DNA of 64,000 nt from Aplidium turbinatum (lineage: Eukaryota > Chordata > Ascidiacea > Aplousobranchia > Polyclinidae), in contig OU964921.1 of the NCBI GenBank assembly GCA_918807975.1, forward strand, positions 39,272,498-39,336,497, in the 5' to 3' direction. Made by a program: the position numbers and the translations under genes. Below the pieces are notes generated by a model. The model worked only from the letters and a program-made list of their open reading frames with translations, searched no databases and was not told where the DNA came from. Shown here piece after piece: positions 10,901-22,059 of the stretch. Every line of letters begins with the position of its first letter. Position 1 is the stretch's first letter.

Positions 10901-13079
10901 TATTGTTCAACAAAACAAACTCTCTACCGAAGCTCTATATAAAAATAAATGCACAAACAGAATTCGTAAAAGTTAGGCAGTTCGGTTGAATTTCAAGCTG
11001 CACCAACATTGGTATTACTGCAAGCTCCGGTGCTTTTACATAGTTTTGTTGAATACAAAAAAACACTACTTCGTATGTTAAGGATGGAAAGGGATTGAAG
11101 ACAGTCTCCCATAATGAGCTTTCTAACACCGTATAAGGACATATATACAAAACTTGTAAAGAGTACAAGTTTCCGTTTGATTACGTTTCTTATATTGAAA
11201 TAACTCCGTTCGTATTGAACCAACGCGATTGTTTCCCAGACGAGCATATATTTGTAATTTGTAGGTCGCTGCAGCAGATAGAGTGTTTTAACCGTTAAAC
11301 ACTTTAACATAGGACAATTTTCCCTATAAACCAGCTGACTGCAGTCCTTGCGACCTTTTTAGCAATCAGCCACAAAGTTGATTCTTGCTTTGAACTTTGT
11401 TTGTTAATTGAAGAAAAATGAGTAATAGCAGGGGTGAGAATCGAACCCTCATCATCGAAATGACTACTTTTCTAACCCTAACTCTCAAATCGCTGCGCCA
11501 CGCTGCCGACGGCGAAACATTAACTTAGTTTACTTTTTATCAGAAATGTTTCGAGAAGAACGCTCACTTCATCACGTGCATGTAACACTCCATCTGCTGC
11601 AACGACCTACGTATTATAAAAACGCTGGCCAGACGGTTGTTCGAGAAGTCGAGAATTTCAAAAAAAGTCAGAGTTTGCAGATGGAAGAGGAAATGGAAGA
11701 AATTTTTGAGATGAAATGAAATAAAATCTAGGAATGAAAGATGAATAAAACGCCCTCCATCCTATGCCCTGTGCACAAATATTTTAAGAAAAATGATTTC
11801 AACACTAACCATCAAGTTGTTTCTCTTCATCCCGAGCTAAGTTCCACTTTTCTTTTAAGGCCTGTTCAACATGCTCGCTGTTGTAAACTTCATGTTGGGC
11901 CAACTCTTGTTCTTGGTCCTTGGCTTGCCTCAGTAGAGTTTTGATGTGGATCAGCTGCTCATCCTTTAACCTTTCATTCTGAAAAAAGATAATTAAAGTT
12001 GAAATTGGAAAGAACAGAAATACAGAGAAACAATGGTATTTCTGTGTAGAATCTCTACACGCAAACTTCCTCACAATTACTTATTAATACTAATAGCCCA
12101 GTGACACACAAGTGAATTAAGCTGATGTCTAAATTAACCTTACCAACATAAATTTTTATTTGAATAAGGACCTTCTGATGATCTTTCTTTTAGGGTGAAA
12201 CAGAGTGTGGAGGTTTCAGAAAGTAATAACTATATATATATAATTTGATGTACTTTGCTCTGTTCGGCATTTTTGCTTGGCATTGAGCACTTTTCATAGT
12301 ATTAATAAAGATATTTTTACATTTTATTTGAACATGGGTATTTGAGCTTTAATAGGCCAAAGTTTTATGTTGACATACAGTCATACACAAATGAAAAACA
12401 TTTGATCTCACATGTGGCAAACACGGTTCTACTGTGTCCTACAGTAGGTGTATGATGAGCTAAAAACGGCTCAAAATGTATAAGAAGTTTGAATATACAA
12501 GTTTACCCTCTTTCTGCATCTTCTGTTTTTCTCTGTCAGGCCCTCAATTTCATACCGAAGTTCTCCCACAGTTTTCTCCTTGACTTGGATTCTAAAAATA
12601 TTTCAAAATTAATTTTCTTGCAAAATATATTATAAAAATGATAGAAAAAAGTGCTTTAAAAGGAAAAATAAATTATGTTGAGATGTCTTAAGATCGGTAT
12701 CATTCAGTATTACATCTTCACGAAATACACCAAATTAGTTAAAATTATATAAGCATTGAAACAAACAGCCGTAGATTGCTTGCAAAACATAAAACATTTT
12801 TTCGCTTTCTTCTAGGAAACACAACTACAGAACAATTTTTGACGCTTGATGCAAAGCATTAACTAAAAGTGTCAGTAAAAACACATCAAATAATTAAAAT
12901 TATATCGTTTTTTATTTTATTGTTTAATGTTTATATTATATCCACTGCTGCAAAACTTATAATTATTCTTACTGAAACGCCAGCATTGCTTCCTTCAATG
13001 TCATTTCATCTTCCCCTTTACCACCTTTCTTTTTTCCCTTTCCACCTTTTCCTTTCTTTTTTCCACCTTTCTTAGCCAT
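7972..13079 (-). CDS. CCDC83: CCDC83 homologue, nine-exon coiled-coil protein (386 aa)
   Basis: Nine minus-strand exons join with consistent phases: 13079-12973, 12591-12507, 11978-11810, 10627-10518, 10216-10159, 9817-9643, 9282-9175, 8775-8642 and 8186-7972. They total 1161 bases, or 386 residues plus stop; human CCDC83 is about 413. The N-terminus is a Lys/Gly-rich run (MAKKGGKKKGKGGKGKKKGG). Conserved coiled-coil blocks follow: ERLKDEQLIHIKTLLRQ, EQALKEKWNLARDEEKQL, ENEWLKKEAEVHR, ENLEVISGLLDCRQEDLKIS and NFYLTQFTEEDV. These match the human order RLKEEQ-HI, EEAMKEKW, ENDWLKKE-IHR, LSNCRLVDLKI, RLYLTQ. The tail is acidic (DEEGSDVESSDG). The protein is poorly characterised; a testis or ciliary role is plausible but not shown here. 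A possible acceptor (gattctag) 15 bases before the ATG would suit trans-splicing. RBM48 lies 1 kb upstream on the same strand. Confidence 0.93.
9105..9137. repeat. Perfect 33-bp palindrome in CCDC83 intron 7
   Basis: Arms of 16 bp (9105-9120 and 9122-9137, beginning CATTACCAATTGTAAT) flank a single A. It lies 38 bp past the donor of the seventh CCDC83 exon. Just before it the phrase 'tttcttcgactgt' is repeated (about 9064 and 9084). Confidence 0.9.
11432..11515 (-). repeat. tRNA-like sequence (decayed tRNA or SINE head)
   Basis: On the minus strand, box A-like 'gtggcgcagcg' and box B-like 'ggttcgattctc' are about 45 bases apart. They lie in intron 3 of the CCDC83 homologue. The acceptor stem does not pair well, so this is not a working tRNA gene by eye. 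Confidence 0.45.
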
Positions 13080-13094
13080 TTTGTTACATACCAC

Positions 13095-14074
13095 CTAGAA
13101 TCTTGTAAAAGGTTTGGCATTAAAAGATTAAAAATAACCACACTTATCGGAGGTAAGTCCAACTCCAAACAACATCAATAATTAAATCATAACATGGTCA
13201 AAACATCCATGAAAATATTGTGTGTTTGTCAAGCATTAAAATAAAGAAATGCAGCACAAAAAGTACCCAGCTTGTTCAATACTTATTTGTGATCAATAGG
13301 AAATATGACAAGTCCAGGAAAAAGTGTTACAACTGTATCAAATCGTTTTTTAGTCTTATCTAAGTTTTAGGCATGCATCTTAATCTTAGTGTTTAGTTAC
13401 TTCCATCTTTCTTAAACCTCTGCTATGCGTTGTTTTTGCTGTAGTAGTTAGAAAAACAAAAAATGAAAACAGTGAAAGGAGATACAGTGACAGCATTTGC
13501 TCAAGAGAAAAACAAAAGCATCATCGTCATTGGTTTAAAAATATAATGATTGTGTTTTAGCAAGAACATCTTAACTATGATCAGTCACTTCAGACGTTCT
13601 ACAAATGGCAACACATTACAAAGTGGATGAAAAGCTACAGTATATATATACCTATATCGTATAACTTGAACAATGACCTCCACTTTTAATGCACCCTTAA
13701 ATTGATAAGCATGCATATAATGTGGTTTAAACATCAAGACAAATACAATTACCGTATATTTTTAGCTATTCCAAACAATTACCATTAGTAAGATAATGAA
13801 CAGAAATGCATGAACAAATCATTTAATTTTCAATTTAATTGGTTTCATTGATATCCCAGCCAGCAGAATTGGTACTTTAACAATGATTCACTGACATTTG
13901 ATGACGTTGAATCAATGTAAAAATGACCAATTTTGTTAGCTCGATCAAGATCATTTCACTGTTTCCTTATTTATGTTTTTGTTGTAGTGTGTAACTGTGT
14001 ATACATTCAGCAAGTTTGCATCATATCCAAGAAGGAATACTGAGATTTTGAAACACAGGCTTACATTCCAACAC
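13095..14074. other. Spacer between RBM48 and CCDC83
   Basis: About 1 kb of AT-rich sequence with no exon or bounded repeat. It separates two same-strand genes. That is wide for a trans-spliced operon with tight spacing, so separate promoters are more likely. Confidence 0.45.
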
Positions 14075-14080
14075 TTTATT
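14075..14080 (-). terminator. Poly(A) signal overlapping the RBM48 stop codon
   Basis: The minus strand reads GAT TAA TAAAG, so the AATAAA hexamer shares bases with the TAA stop. If this signal is used, the 3' UTR would be only a few tens of bases. Confidence 0.6.
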
Positions 14081-15221
14081 AATCTTTTTCCAAATGTTTT
14101 TTATGAATATGAGCACCAAACATATAAACATTACCATCCTCATCAGTCTCTACTTCATTAATCATATCAAGTCTTTTTAACTCTACGTGGCGTGGCAAGA
14201 ATATTGGTGATGAAATTGCTGATGATGTTGATACACATGCGTTTGATTTTAAGACTCCATCCTTACCAGAGGTCAAATCTTGTTCATTTGTTTCTTGACC
14301 TAGATGTAACTGACTTGTTTTCAAAGTGTGCAAAACCTTTTCATAAAAGTACCCACTTTTTTGTGTGAATTTAGGTTTTTTAGATACTTTCTTTTCGATC
14401 GGTTTAGCAGCCATACCTTCCTTTTTTGAAGACATTTCTATTTTGTTGCAGGATGCACTTGGCAATCCAACCGCATCATAAACGTTCTGTTGGCTTGGAT
14501 ACAAGAAAGGTCGAACATTCATAGACAAGGGTGGAGGTAGCATAACCGGCATGCCCAAAATATTGCAAGGGGTATGATAACTGCAAATTAATGAATGAGG
14601 TTGTTCAGAACAAGGAGTATTTAATCTAACATCACTGGGAGACACTGAAAGTTGAACAGATTTTTGCACGATTTCTACCTTAGCATTTTCTTGGTGCATT
14701 TGGCCTTTTGACGTTTCACCAGCTTTTAACTTGGGTTGGAATTTTGGAATTTTTTTATTGTTTTTTTTTACCTTCTGCTTGTCTTCTTTTACAAGATATT
14801 TAACACGAGATACAACAGAATGTCGACGATTGGTAATTTTTTCACGCGTGTCAGATAAAGTTTCCAGTTCAGGTGCATAACAAATGTGCAACATCCCACC
14901 AAAGAAGTATCGTTCATCAAGATTTTTTTTGGCAACTTTAGCAGGCTGAATATCCTTAAATACAATCAAAAACACTTGAGTAAATTCTTCAGATGGATAA
15001 CCTGTTAATTCTTTACACTGAAGAATTGTCCCATAAACAACAAATAATTTAATCAGTTCTTTTTCTAATCCTGTTGATGGAATACCAGACACAATCAAGT
15101 ATTTGGATTCTGCATTGACAGTGAAAACACGAACAGCAGTTTTTTTTTTCCCACGTCGATATTTTGGCCTTGTCTCACAATACTCTTGTTTCACATGATG
15201 AGCAGGTATTTCATTATTCAT
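14079..15221 (-). CDS. RBM48: RBM48 homologue, U12-type splicing factor (380 aa)
   Basis: A single uninterrupted frame. The N-terminal block 'HHVKQEYCETRPKYRRGKK' followed by 'AVRVFTVNAESKYLIVSGIP' aligns to the human RBM48 start (HHVQ-CDTRAKYREGRR...AVKVYTINLESQYLL). The RRM spans about residues 35-120, including EYPSEEF-like 'GYPSEEFTQVFLIVF' and 'FFGGMLHICYAPELETLSDTR', the most diagnostic segment (human FFGGLLHVCYAPEFETVEETR). The C-terminal half is low-complexity and Lys/Ser-rich, ending 'GNVYMFGAHIHKKHLEKD'. In vertebrates RBM48 works with ARMC7 in the minor (U12) spliceosome. I chose the ATG at 15221 because a good acceptor (aatgctag) lies 8 bases before it. A second acceptor at 15282/15283 would allow an in-frame upstream ATG at 15236 (385 aa). 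The gene is intronless in its coding part. Confidence 0.92.
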   Translation of the reverse strand: MNNEIPAHHVKQEYCETRPKYRRGKKKTAVRVFTVNAESKYLIVSGIPSTGLEKELIKLFVVYGTILQCKELTGYPSEEFTQVFLIVFKDIQPAKVAKKNLDERYFFGGMLHICYAPELETLSDTREKITNRRHSVVSRVKYLVKEDKQKVKKNNKKIPKFQPKLKAGETSKGQMHQENAKVEIVQKSVQLSVSPSDVRLNTPCSEQPHSLICSYHTPCNILGMPVMLPPPLSMNVRPFLYPSQQNVYDAVGLPSASCNKIEMSSKKEGMAAKPIEKKVSKKPKFTQKSGYFYEKVLHTLKTSQLHLGQETNEQDLTSGKDGVLKSNACVSTSSAISSPIFLPRHVELKRLDMINEVETDEDGNVYMFGAHIHKKHLEKD

Positions 15222-15329
15222 GATTATTTCTAGCATTAAAAAGCCAATAAGGCATATATACTCGTTTGATAAAGACCTGGCTCTGTAAACAAATATAAAG
15301 ACAATGTTAAACCACAGTGGTCTCATTCT

Positions 15330-16888
15330 TTATAGTGGCAGCATATTTCAACAATAGTTCTATGGTATGTTTTTCAGAATTAATTGTTGATGTTTTAACT
15401 AATGTATTATACTAAAAATTAGACTGACAGACTTTAGACTGACAGACTTAAAAGTTGTTTACAAAAATCATACACTGATTAAAAGTCAGCATTCTTACAA
15501 AGTTGGTTTACCTGCAACACACCTACAAGAAAACAAGTTATTTTTCAACCGAATTGCTTTCTATAGGTTTAACTATTAAAATAAAAATTCTTAAAAAAAA
15601 CAGAGAGTAATTATATCATAATCTAGCTCTAAATAGTAACCACGTCCAGTCGTCCATTTCATATGCTAAGGGTGTCTAAATTAAATAGGTTACAAAATTT
15701 AAGAAAAACCTTAAACATTCTTAAACCACAGATGCTTACTTTAATATTTTTCATAAAATTTGTTATCTATTTATCTTAAACACCCTTAGCTTGCCAGGAA
15801 ACATTTTTATTAGATATTAAGAAGTTTTCAACAATCTTAAACCACAGATAGCCTACTCGCTTTCGCTGAGCTGTAATCAGTCATTTTTTTCATTTTGTCA
15901 TAACAGTTGTGTTGTAGATCATGCATGAGCAGCATACCTGTGATCAGATGCTTCCGTGTTAGTAATACCTGTTAATTTTATAATCGACTTGAATAACATG
16001 TCAAGTAGCAGCCACTCTATGAAGCAGTCTATGTATATCAGCCGAACAAGCCATTCTTTGTTGTTTTAAGATAACCTCTGAAACGTCAATCGCGTCTTTG
16101 TGCTGATAGAATTATTACGTTACTTTTACAGACATAAAGCTTGTGTTTACTTAAATCCATATATCTCTCTCCACGGAGTTAGTAGTCTATCGAATTGTAC
16201 AAAAACAATTTACATTTTTAGCAATTCCTTATTCTTCCCGAAACACAAGTTTAAATAATTGCTGTCAGTTTCTAGACAAGAGACTGGGCTTGCAAGGGAT
16301 TGTGACTCATAAAACGGCACCAGAGTATCTTTAGTGTGTTGTTTTAAAATGCTATTTTTAACTCTAATGCTCTAAAAAACAATTTTATGTCATCTTGTGG
16401 GCTGAAAATTAATCGTTGTTTTTCATCATCCATTTAAATGTTGGCATAGCACGGCCAACGGTAATTCAACGTCTAAATGTCGTTTGTCTGTATGTGAATG
16501 TAAATACTTGGTGTAGCACAATATTTCTTCGAAGCTTTTGCCGCATCTTGAAAGATGTTGTATGAACGTTAGCGAACGATTGTTATCCGCTTGCTTTCTT
16601 CAACCAAGGCATATTACTGAAGCTATTTTTTCTTATCGTTGTCTTTATATAGCGCATCTTCTTTGTGTTTTGCAATATCAGCATAAAAGGCTTAGCAAAG
16701 CGAATGTTTGAGAGCATAGACCAGAAATTCCGTTGAGTTTTGTATTAGCTGCATTTGGTAAAACGAGATGTTTAAATCTTAACTCTTAAGCATAAATTGA
16801 GAAACTTTATGTGAAATATTTCTTGACCATTTACTAATTGTACATTTTGTATTCTATTTGAATAAGATGCACTAGTAGAATCAATTGC
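15330..16888. other. Upstream region of RBM48, no gene seen
   Basis: AT-rich intergenic sequence. The only internal pattern seen is a partial duplication of 'cttaaaccacagat' (about 15721 and 15837). No exon or bounded transposon is supported. Confidence 0.4.
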
Positions 16889-16889
16889 T

Positions 16890-17275
16890 GTATGACTGTT
16901 ACGACTATTATTATTTGGATTATTATTTGTACGGATTATCACTTCAAGCCCTGATTGCTGTCTCGGTGAGTCTGAACTGTAATCACCAGCTCTATCTAGA
17001 ATTGAAGTAGCCTATATCTGCCCACTAAGTTTGTTAAACAACCTTGCGACCTGCAACCTTGTGGCTGAACCTTCGACCTGCAACTTGTGATCTTGTGACC
17101 TTGTGATCTTCTGACTTGTGATCTTGCAACCTATCTGCCACAATAAACTAACAGAACTCAAGACCGTGTTCAGATTCAATCTAATTGACTTGTTTTTCTG
17201 TCTGTTGTAGGCGCATAACCGTATTAACTGAGCGATGCATATAATAATCCAATCCACTGTTTGGCGCCAGTGAGA
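16890..17275 (+). mobile_element. LTR-retroelement fossil: solo-LTR-like piece with primer-binding-site-like motif
   Basis: A TG...CA-bounded stretch contains an AATAAA-type signal (about 17143) and ends before 'tttggcgccagtgagaaag', which looks like a tRNA primer-binding site of a Ty3 or BEL-type element. No coding part follows. It is an old, broken remnant, and its boundaries are approximate. Confidence 0.35.
17040..17130. repeat. Short tandem repeat of 'ccttgtgatcttgtga'-type units
   Basis: Repeated 'gacctgcaac', 'cttgtgatcttg' and 'gaccttgtga' motifs run for about 90 bases inside the LTR-like remnant. The repeat is imperfect. Confidence 0.6.
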
Positions 17276-17424
17276 AAGATATTCTTTAACGTAGAATTCG
17301 CGTCAAAATTCTACAATACCAATAATATAGTTTATATGCTGCACTTTTTTCTGTTTGGATCATATTAATGACACAAGCTCATTATTACCCTAGGCTAGGT
17401 AGATATCATAAACCTCAAGGGCTT

Positions 17425-17459
17425 GACCTGTACTGCAGGCCATAGTTTGTCCACCCCTG
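17425..17459. mobile_element. hAT-type terminus fragment
   Basis: The sequence ends '...catagtttgtccacccctg'. Its inverse, CAGGGGTGGACAAACTATGG, is a typical hAT end. I found no partner end or target duplication nearby, so it is a fragment. Confidence 0.45.
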
Positions 17460-17460
17460 C

Positions 17461-18260
17461 TCTAGTTGAAACGTTATTTATTTATGAGCAAACTGTTTCA
17501 TCCATTTGGTGCAGCTGAATCGAGAGCCTTGCATAAAAGTTGAAGTGTGATACCGGTACTCAAGCACACATCTCAAGTAGGTATACCGTAACTATACTTT
17601 ACTGATCTTGCAATTTCTTCACTGAGAAGAGCACTTAACCAACTGAAGCATTTGCAGTTACCAATGAAAAATGAAATACGTATATTACACATAAGTACTA
17701 CTTTTATAAGTTTTTAATTCTTCTTCTTCTTCTCTCGTTTGACTTGTAGCAGCTTAGATTGGCAATGCCTCCTCGTGCAGCCAAGATACGGTAGTTGGGT
17801 CCAGTTGTCGAATACCAGTGATTCCACTTGGGGGTCGTAAGATGGAACATTCGTGGAGTATGTGTTGCATTGTTTGTTCTACCGCTCCGCAGACACATAT
17901 CGGCGAATTATGCAACCCCCACCTAAACAGATTTAATGTTAAAACTTAACTTAAACGCAGATCCTACTTACCGTACATTGTTTGGTGCAAAACTGTAACT
18001 AGGATTGGGCATCAGTGTTGCCTTTTTTGTAAACAGAAAACTATCACGAACCTTGTCAAAACTTGAGAAAAACTTTTATTTTGTTTGTTGCGAGAATAAT
18101 ACGGACACGGTACAATTATAAACAATACGAATAAAATAGCACAATAACAATTTAGATTCCACAACAGACAGGAAGCAGTGAAAGAATAGGCCTACATCAT
18201 CTATCGAGTCAGTTAGCTCAATTTCAGCAATGGTTGGAGTTTTCACATGGTTACTGATTA
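17461..18260. other. Intergenic, no gene seen
   Basis: No host exon or bounded repeat could be supported. Confidence 0.35.
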
Positions 18261-18509
18261 GTTTAGTTCAGTGGTTCCCAAAGTGGGCGCCAGCGCTCCC
18301 CTGGGGGCGTTTGCAACCATGAAGGGGACGCTGGCTATAAAGTGGGCGATTGGGGGGCGCTGAGAGTAAATCGTGGCATTTACAAGAGGATTGCAAAGCA
18401 TTTTGTTATCATGCAATGGCTATCAATACGATGGCTTTTCAAGGGAAATTGCCTTGAACGATTTTATTCGCTGTTTGAAACTGTATGTGGAATTTCTACA
18501 GAGTTGTCA

Positions 18510-18720
18510 CCCTGATTGATTGATTGAATCTTTATCCTCGGACTGGGAAAGCTTCTTGCAGAGCTTGATCCTGGCAGTTTCGCATACTTGTAGAGGCTTT
18601 GAATCACTGATGCAGGCCCGGTCACCGAGATTGACAGAGTGAAGTTTCCGATTGTTGAAGTCTTGTTGCCGGGGAACTATTCCATCCATTAGATGCCGCT
18701 GAATGGAGAGCTGATCTTGC
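18510..18720 (-). repeat. SINE family 3, partial copy inside the hAT relic
   Basis: It shares 'gaatctttatcctcggactg', 'gcatacttgtagaggct', 'caccgagattgacagagtga' and 'gttgccggggaa' with the copy at 24598-24885. The tRNA head is lost, replaced by the sequence after 'gaatggagagctg'. Confidence 0.75.
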
Positions 18721-18777
18721 TAATGACCTTCTGGTTGTGAGAAATGATAATCGCCTGCTTGTCAGACATATTTCCTG

Positions 18778-19250
18778 GAGAGGGTGACTAGTCATCACGC
18801 CTTTTAGTCGACGTTGCCTTACGTGCGAAAGTGGGAGCTCCCTATGTTGGGTTTCTCAGCGAAGGCAAGTCGACCGTTGTGTTCTACCAGAAACAACTTA
18901 GGTTTGTGGTAACAAAATAGAGCAAAATCCCGAAATCGGATTAAGCTGTTTCATGCCACATAACACCCCACTAGTGTCTGAGAGTTGGGTTTGCCCGAGA
19001 CACACAAAGGTAGAGTGCCTTGCGTTGTTCTGAACATCGGGGGTTACCAGTGCGGGGGAGGGTGACTAGTCCTTACAGGCTCACACCTTTTGGTCGGCGT
19101 TGCCTGTGCGAGAGTGGGAGCTCCCGATGTTTGGTTGCTCAGCGAAGGCAAGTCGACCCTTGTGTTCTACCAGAAACACCTTAGGTTTGTGGTAGTACCG
19201 AAATAGAGCAAAATCCTGAAAGCGGATTAACCTGTTTCGAGCTAGGCTAC
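18778..19250. repeat. Direct duplication, two ~185-bp units 278 bp apart
   Basis: The units start at 18780 and 19058 with 'gagggtgactagtc'. They continue through 'gtgggagctccc', 'cagcgaaggcaagtcgacc', 'tgtgttctaccagaaaca' and 'tagagcaaaatcc'. A short unrelated stretch separates them. The sequence is of unknown origin and nested in the hAT relic. Confidence 0.8.
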
Positions 19251-19875
19251 ATATTTTCCAAATTTAATGAATTAAATGCATCCCTTCAGGGTAACGAAAT
19301 AAATCTAATTAAAGTGAAATCGGCACTGTCTGGTTTCAGTAATTAGCTCGTGTTGTATCAGCGAAATTTAGATAGACGAGACTTTTTTCAAATCCCAAGC
19401 TTGCATCAATTAACTTGATACGTAGGCTACAGCAATCATCTTCAAGAAGTACACAAAGACATGGGAGTTCGATTTCAGGATGTATTCCAGTTAGAAATCC
19501 CTGACTGGATAATCGACCCATTCTGTAATATTTCCAAACATGGAATTTTTGAGAAGGAACTGATAACACTGCAAAGCGATTTTGCACTCAAACCGAAGTT
19601 CAATATCTCGCATCAATCGTTATGGCTGCAGAATCAAATCAAAGAGAAATACTCTCACGTGTGGAGTGGAATCGGGTAAAAGTTTTTATCATAGCCTTTC
19701 TCAACCTATACTTGGTGGAGCGTGCTTGCAGTGCCATGACAATGCTTCTGGATAACAAAATAAACCGTCTTGACAAAGTTAGACGTGGAGACTTAAAATT
19801 GTTCCTATCCAAACTGGAACCCGATATCAAGAGGCTGATGGCATTGCACCAACTTTATCTGTCTCATTGGAGTTG
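19240..19875 (+). pseudogene. hAT transposase C-terminal remnant (SCAND3/ZBED-like)
   Basis: Successive plus-strand blocks are 'FNELNASLQGNEINLIKVKS', 'FQLEIPDWIIDPFCN', 'KELITLQSDFALKPKF', then 'IIAFLNLYLVERACSAMT' and 'RRGDLKLFLSKLEPDIKRLM'. These are the end of the RNase-H-like core and the hATC dimerisation region of vertebrate-type SCAND3/ZBED hAT transposases. Two in-frame stops (TAG near 19342, TGA near 19417) and a frame change between about 19660 and 19680 break the gene. Everything N-terminal (BED finger, DDE core) is missing. It is non-functional. Confidence 0.88.
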
Positions 19876-20003
19876 GACTTTAAGTTGTAATGAATGGAAA
19901 ACAACTTTGGTTTTACTTTTTTTTGTCGAGGGGGCGTTTGATACTCTGTTCATTGTCCAGGAAAACGCTATTAAAAAAAAGTTTGGGAAACACTGGTTTA
20001 GTT

Positions 20004-21430
20004 CTTGATGGTTTGGTATCATCGGTATCATTCTAGTCAAGACGTGTTTCTCATCCTTTTATTGATTGCGTACCACCTAGCAACTTTTAGTAAGTTGCTG
20101 CTGTTGTTGCGCTGTGTAACACCCAGTAGCGTAACGAAGAATTTTGAAAGAGAAGTTGACGGCCGGCGGAAAAAAGCGACACCCAGCGGTGGGAGTCTGG
20201 GTTATTTTGAATTTGGTGCCTTCTGAGAGCATTTTCAACAAAAAATTTGGCATATCTCACTCATTCAGTCCAAACAAACACGATCATACTGACTGTTTTT
20301 CTCGAAATAGGGGCAGTGGAATACCGGGACGACTCGCTTTATTGATTTTTCGTGCGAAATTGACAGCTCGAGGGTCACTGCGAAATTTAGAAATTAGCAA
20401 AACTGCAAAAAGTTTTGTTTGCATTTACGTAAATACATTTTTAACAAACGAAATGCTATATTTTGCGCGAGGTTTAGGATGCTAGAATATCGACAGAACC
20501 TTGCTACAGCAGTGCGAGGTTAACTACTGTTACCTACCACTGTAGCGTGAAATCTATTGCTGCATTATTATGACTAGCATAGCATTACAGTACATCCTAA
20601 GCATGATATCACATATTTTCATGCATTTATTTTGGCAATAGGCTACACACTTTGTGCACACGCAGCCAGGTCACATACGCTGCACGTGGGTATGCGACAT
20701 ATGGCGGTAGACCTCAAGCTGTAGTTGCGCCAAATTTTGTAGTTTGCGCCAAGCTGTAGTTTGCGCCAAATAACACTATGACCCTCCAGTTGTCCACTTT
20801 CTTTTTGAGTGAGCAATCTCCTACTTCTACCATCCCTACCTCGAAAGAAAACTAACCTAAAAACACGCGCAAACTCACCTACCGCATCCAACTCCAGAAA
20901 CTTCAAAAAAAGGAAAAAAAAACTTCAAGGTTAGTTTTAATTTCAACCTTTCAACACCACCAATAGTGATGCTATCTCCATTGTCGTTAACGTGGGTTAT
21001 TAAAACATAAACAGTTTTGAAAAGATCAAACCACAAAAGAAAAGAGCCTGTTTGTGTTGTGTGTGATGGTTATTTTGCTGCAAGTTTTACAAAAGAAAAC
21101 TGGCTCAAGTGTCCACACTATCAGTTTTGGGCATGTCAAACTTGTTTTGGCATCGATTGTTGTTACAATATTGCGAAGATGGTTGAAGTTAGTTGATAAT
21201 TAATCTCACTGGGCTTTTTTTGTTCTATTATAGTTGGTTTGTTAATTAGGCCTACAGGTTTCGTTTGAGGGTTTTCATCACTTTTAGTGTTTTTATTACA
21301 ATTAAATAATATAAACTAGGGTACCGGTACTGCAAACAACAAAGAAGCTTGCAGAAGCCTATAAGCACATAAAAAAGATGAAAATGAATACCGTACGGTA
21401 CTTAAGTTATTAATCGTGCATGTCGGTTGC
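20004..21430. other. Intergenic, no gene seen
   Basis: 'cagtagcgtaacgaag' (about 20126) looks like a stray hAT-type terminus, but no partner was found. No host gene is supported. Confidence 0.35.
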
Positions 21431-21431
21431 A

Positions 21432-21510
21432 AAACTGAGTGGTGATAGCCCTGGCTCAAGAGTATGTGCCTTTGGCAAGACACTTGAAGACCTCCCTTGA
21501 TTTCTCTCAT
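21432..21510 (+). repeat. SINE family 1 fragment
   Basis: 'gagtggtgatagc', 'gctcaagagtatgtgcc' and 'tttggcaagacacttgaag' match the family-1 head-to-body junction. The 3' part is missing. Confidence 0.55.
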
Positions 21511-21562
21511 GATTATAACAATAGCCTACGCTGCACGAGAGATGCCTACGACTAGTCCTAGG

Positions 21563-22051
21563 CAGTGATGTACGCGTATACAAAAAATATTGACGCCGTC
21601 AGCGCAAACGTTCGTAAAACCATACCCCGTATGCATCAACGTAAATTGTAAAAAAAGTTGGCGGCGTCAGCGCATACACTAGCGTGAACTCATTTTGTTT
21701 GCTAGGTGCCAAACATTCACACGGTATAAACCACTCGAAACAAACAAGTTTTATTTTGAATTTTCACGAAGAAACACATGCATTTGAAAGTGTTCATCTG
21801 ACATTTTGCTGTGTTTTGGTTCCAATATGTCTTTGCCCATTAAAAACATTCTTTCAACTGCAGCGCTGGAAGGTATTGGCGTGTTGTAGCGAAAAAAATA
21901 CATTTAAAAGTATGCGTTGACGCTATGCGCTAAAAAACCGCAAAAACTTTACGGCGTAGCCTCAAGCGCAAACTATCCAAAAAAATGTGGCAAGCGTTAG
22001 CGTAAACAAAAAGTCTACCCCGCAAGTCTGCGGCGTATACGTACACCTCTG
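21563..22051. mobile_element. hAT non-autonomous element, 489 bp, exact 8-bp TSD
   Basis: The termini are CAGTGATGTACGCGTATAC and, inverted, CAGAGGTGTACGTATACGCC. GTCCTAGG is repeated exactly at 21555-21562 and 22052-22059. Subterminal 'gccgtcagcgca' and 'gcgtcagcgcatac' repeats are CpG-rich. There is no transposase. Confidence 0.92.
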
Positions 22052-22059
22052 GTCCTAGG

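Larger units (their letters stand above)
18269..19995 (+). mobile_element. hAT transposon relic, 1.73 kb, with exact 8-bp TSD
   Basis: The termini are CAGTGGTTCCCAAAGTG and, inverted at 19995, CAGTGTTTCCCAAACTT. The octamer GTTTAGTT is repeated exactly at 18261-18268 and 19996-20003. Inside are a SINE insertion, a direct duplication and the 3' end of a transposase gene. The 5' half of the transposase is absent, so the element cannot be autonomous. Confidence 0.93.

Noticed and set aside
19639-19830. Minus-strand open frame over the hAT transposase
   Set aside because: Shadow of the plus-strand transposase remnant.
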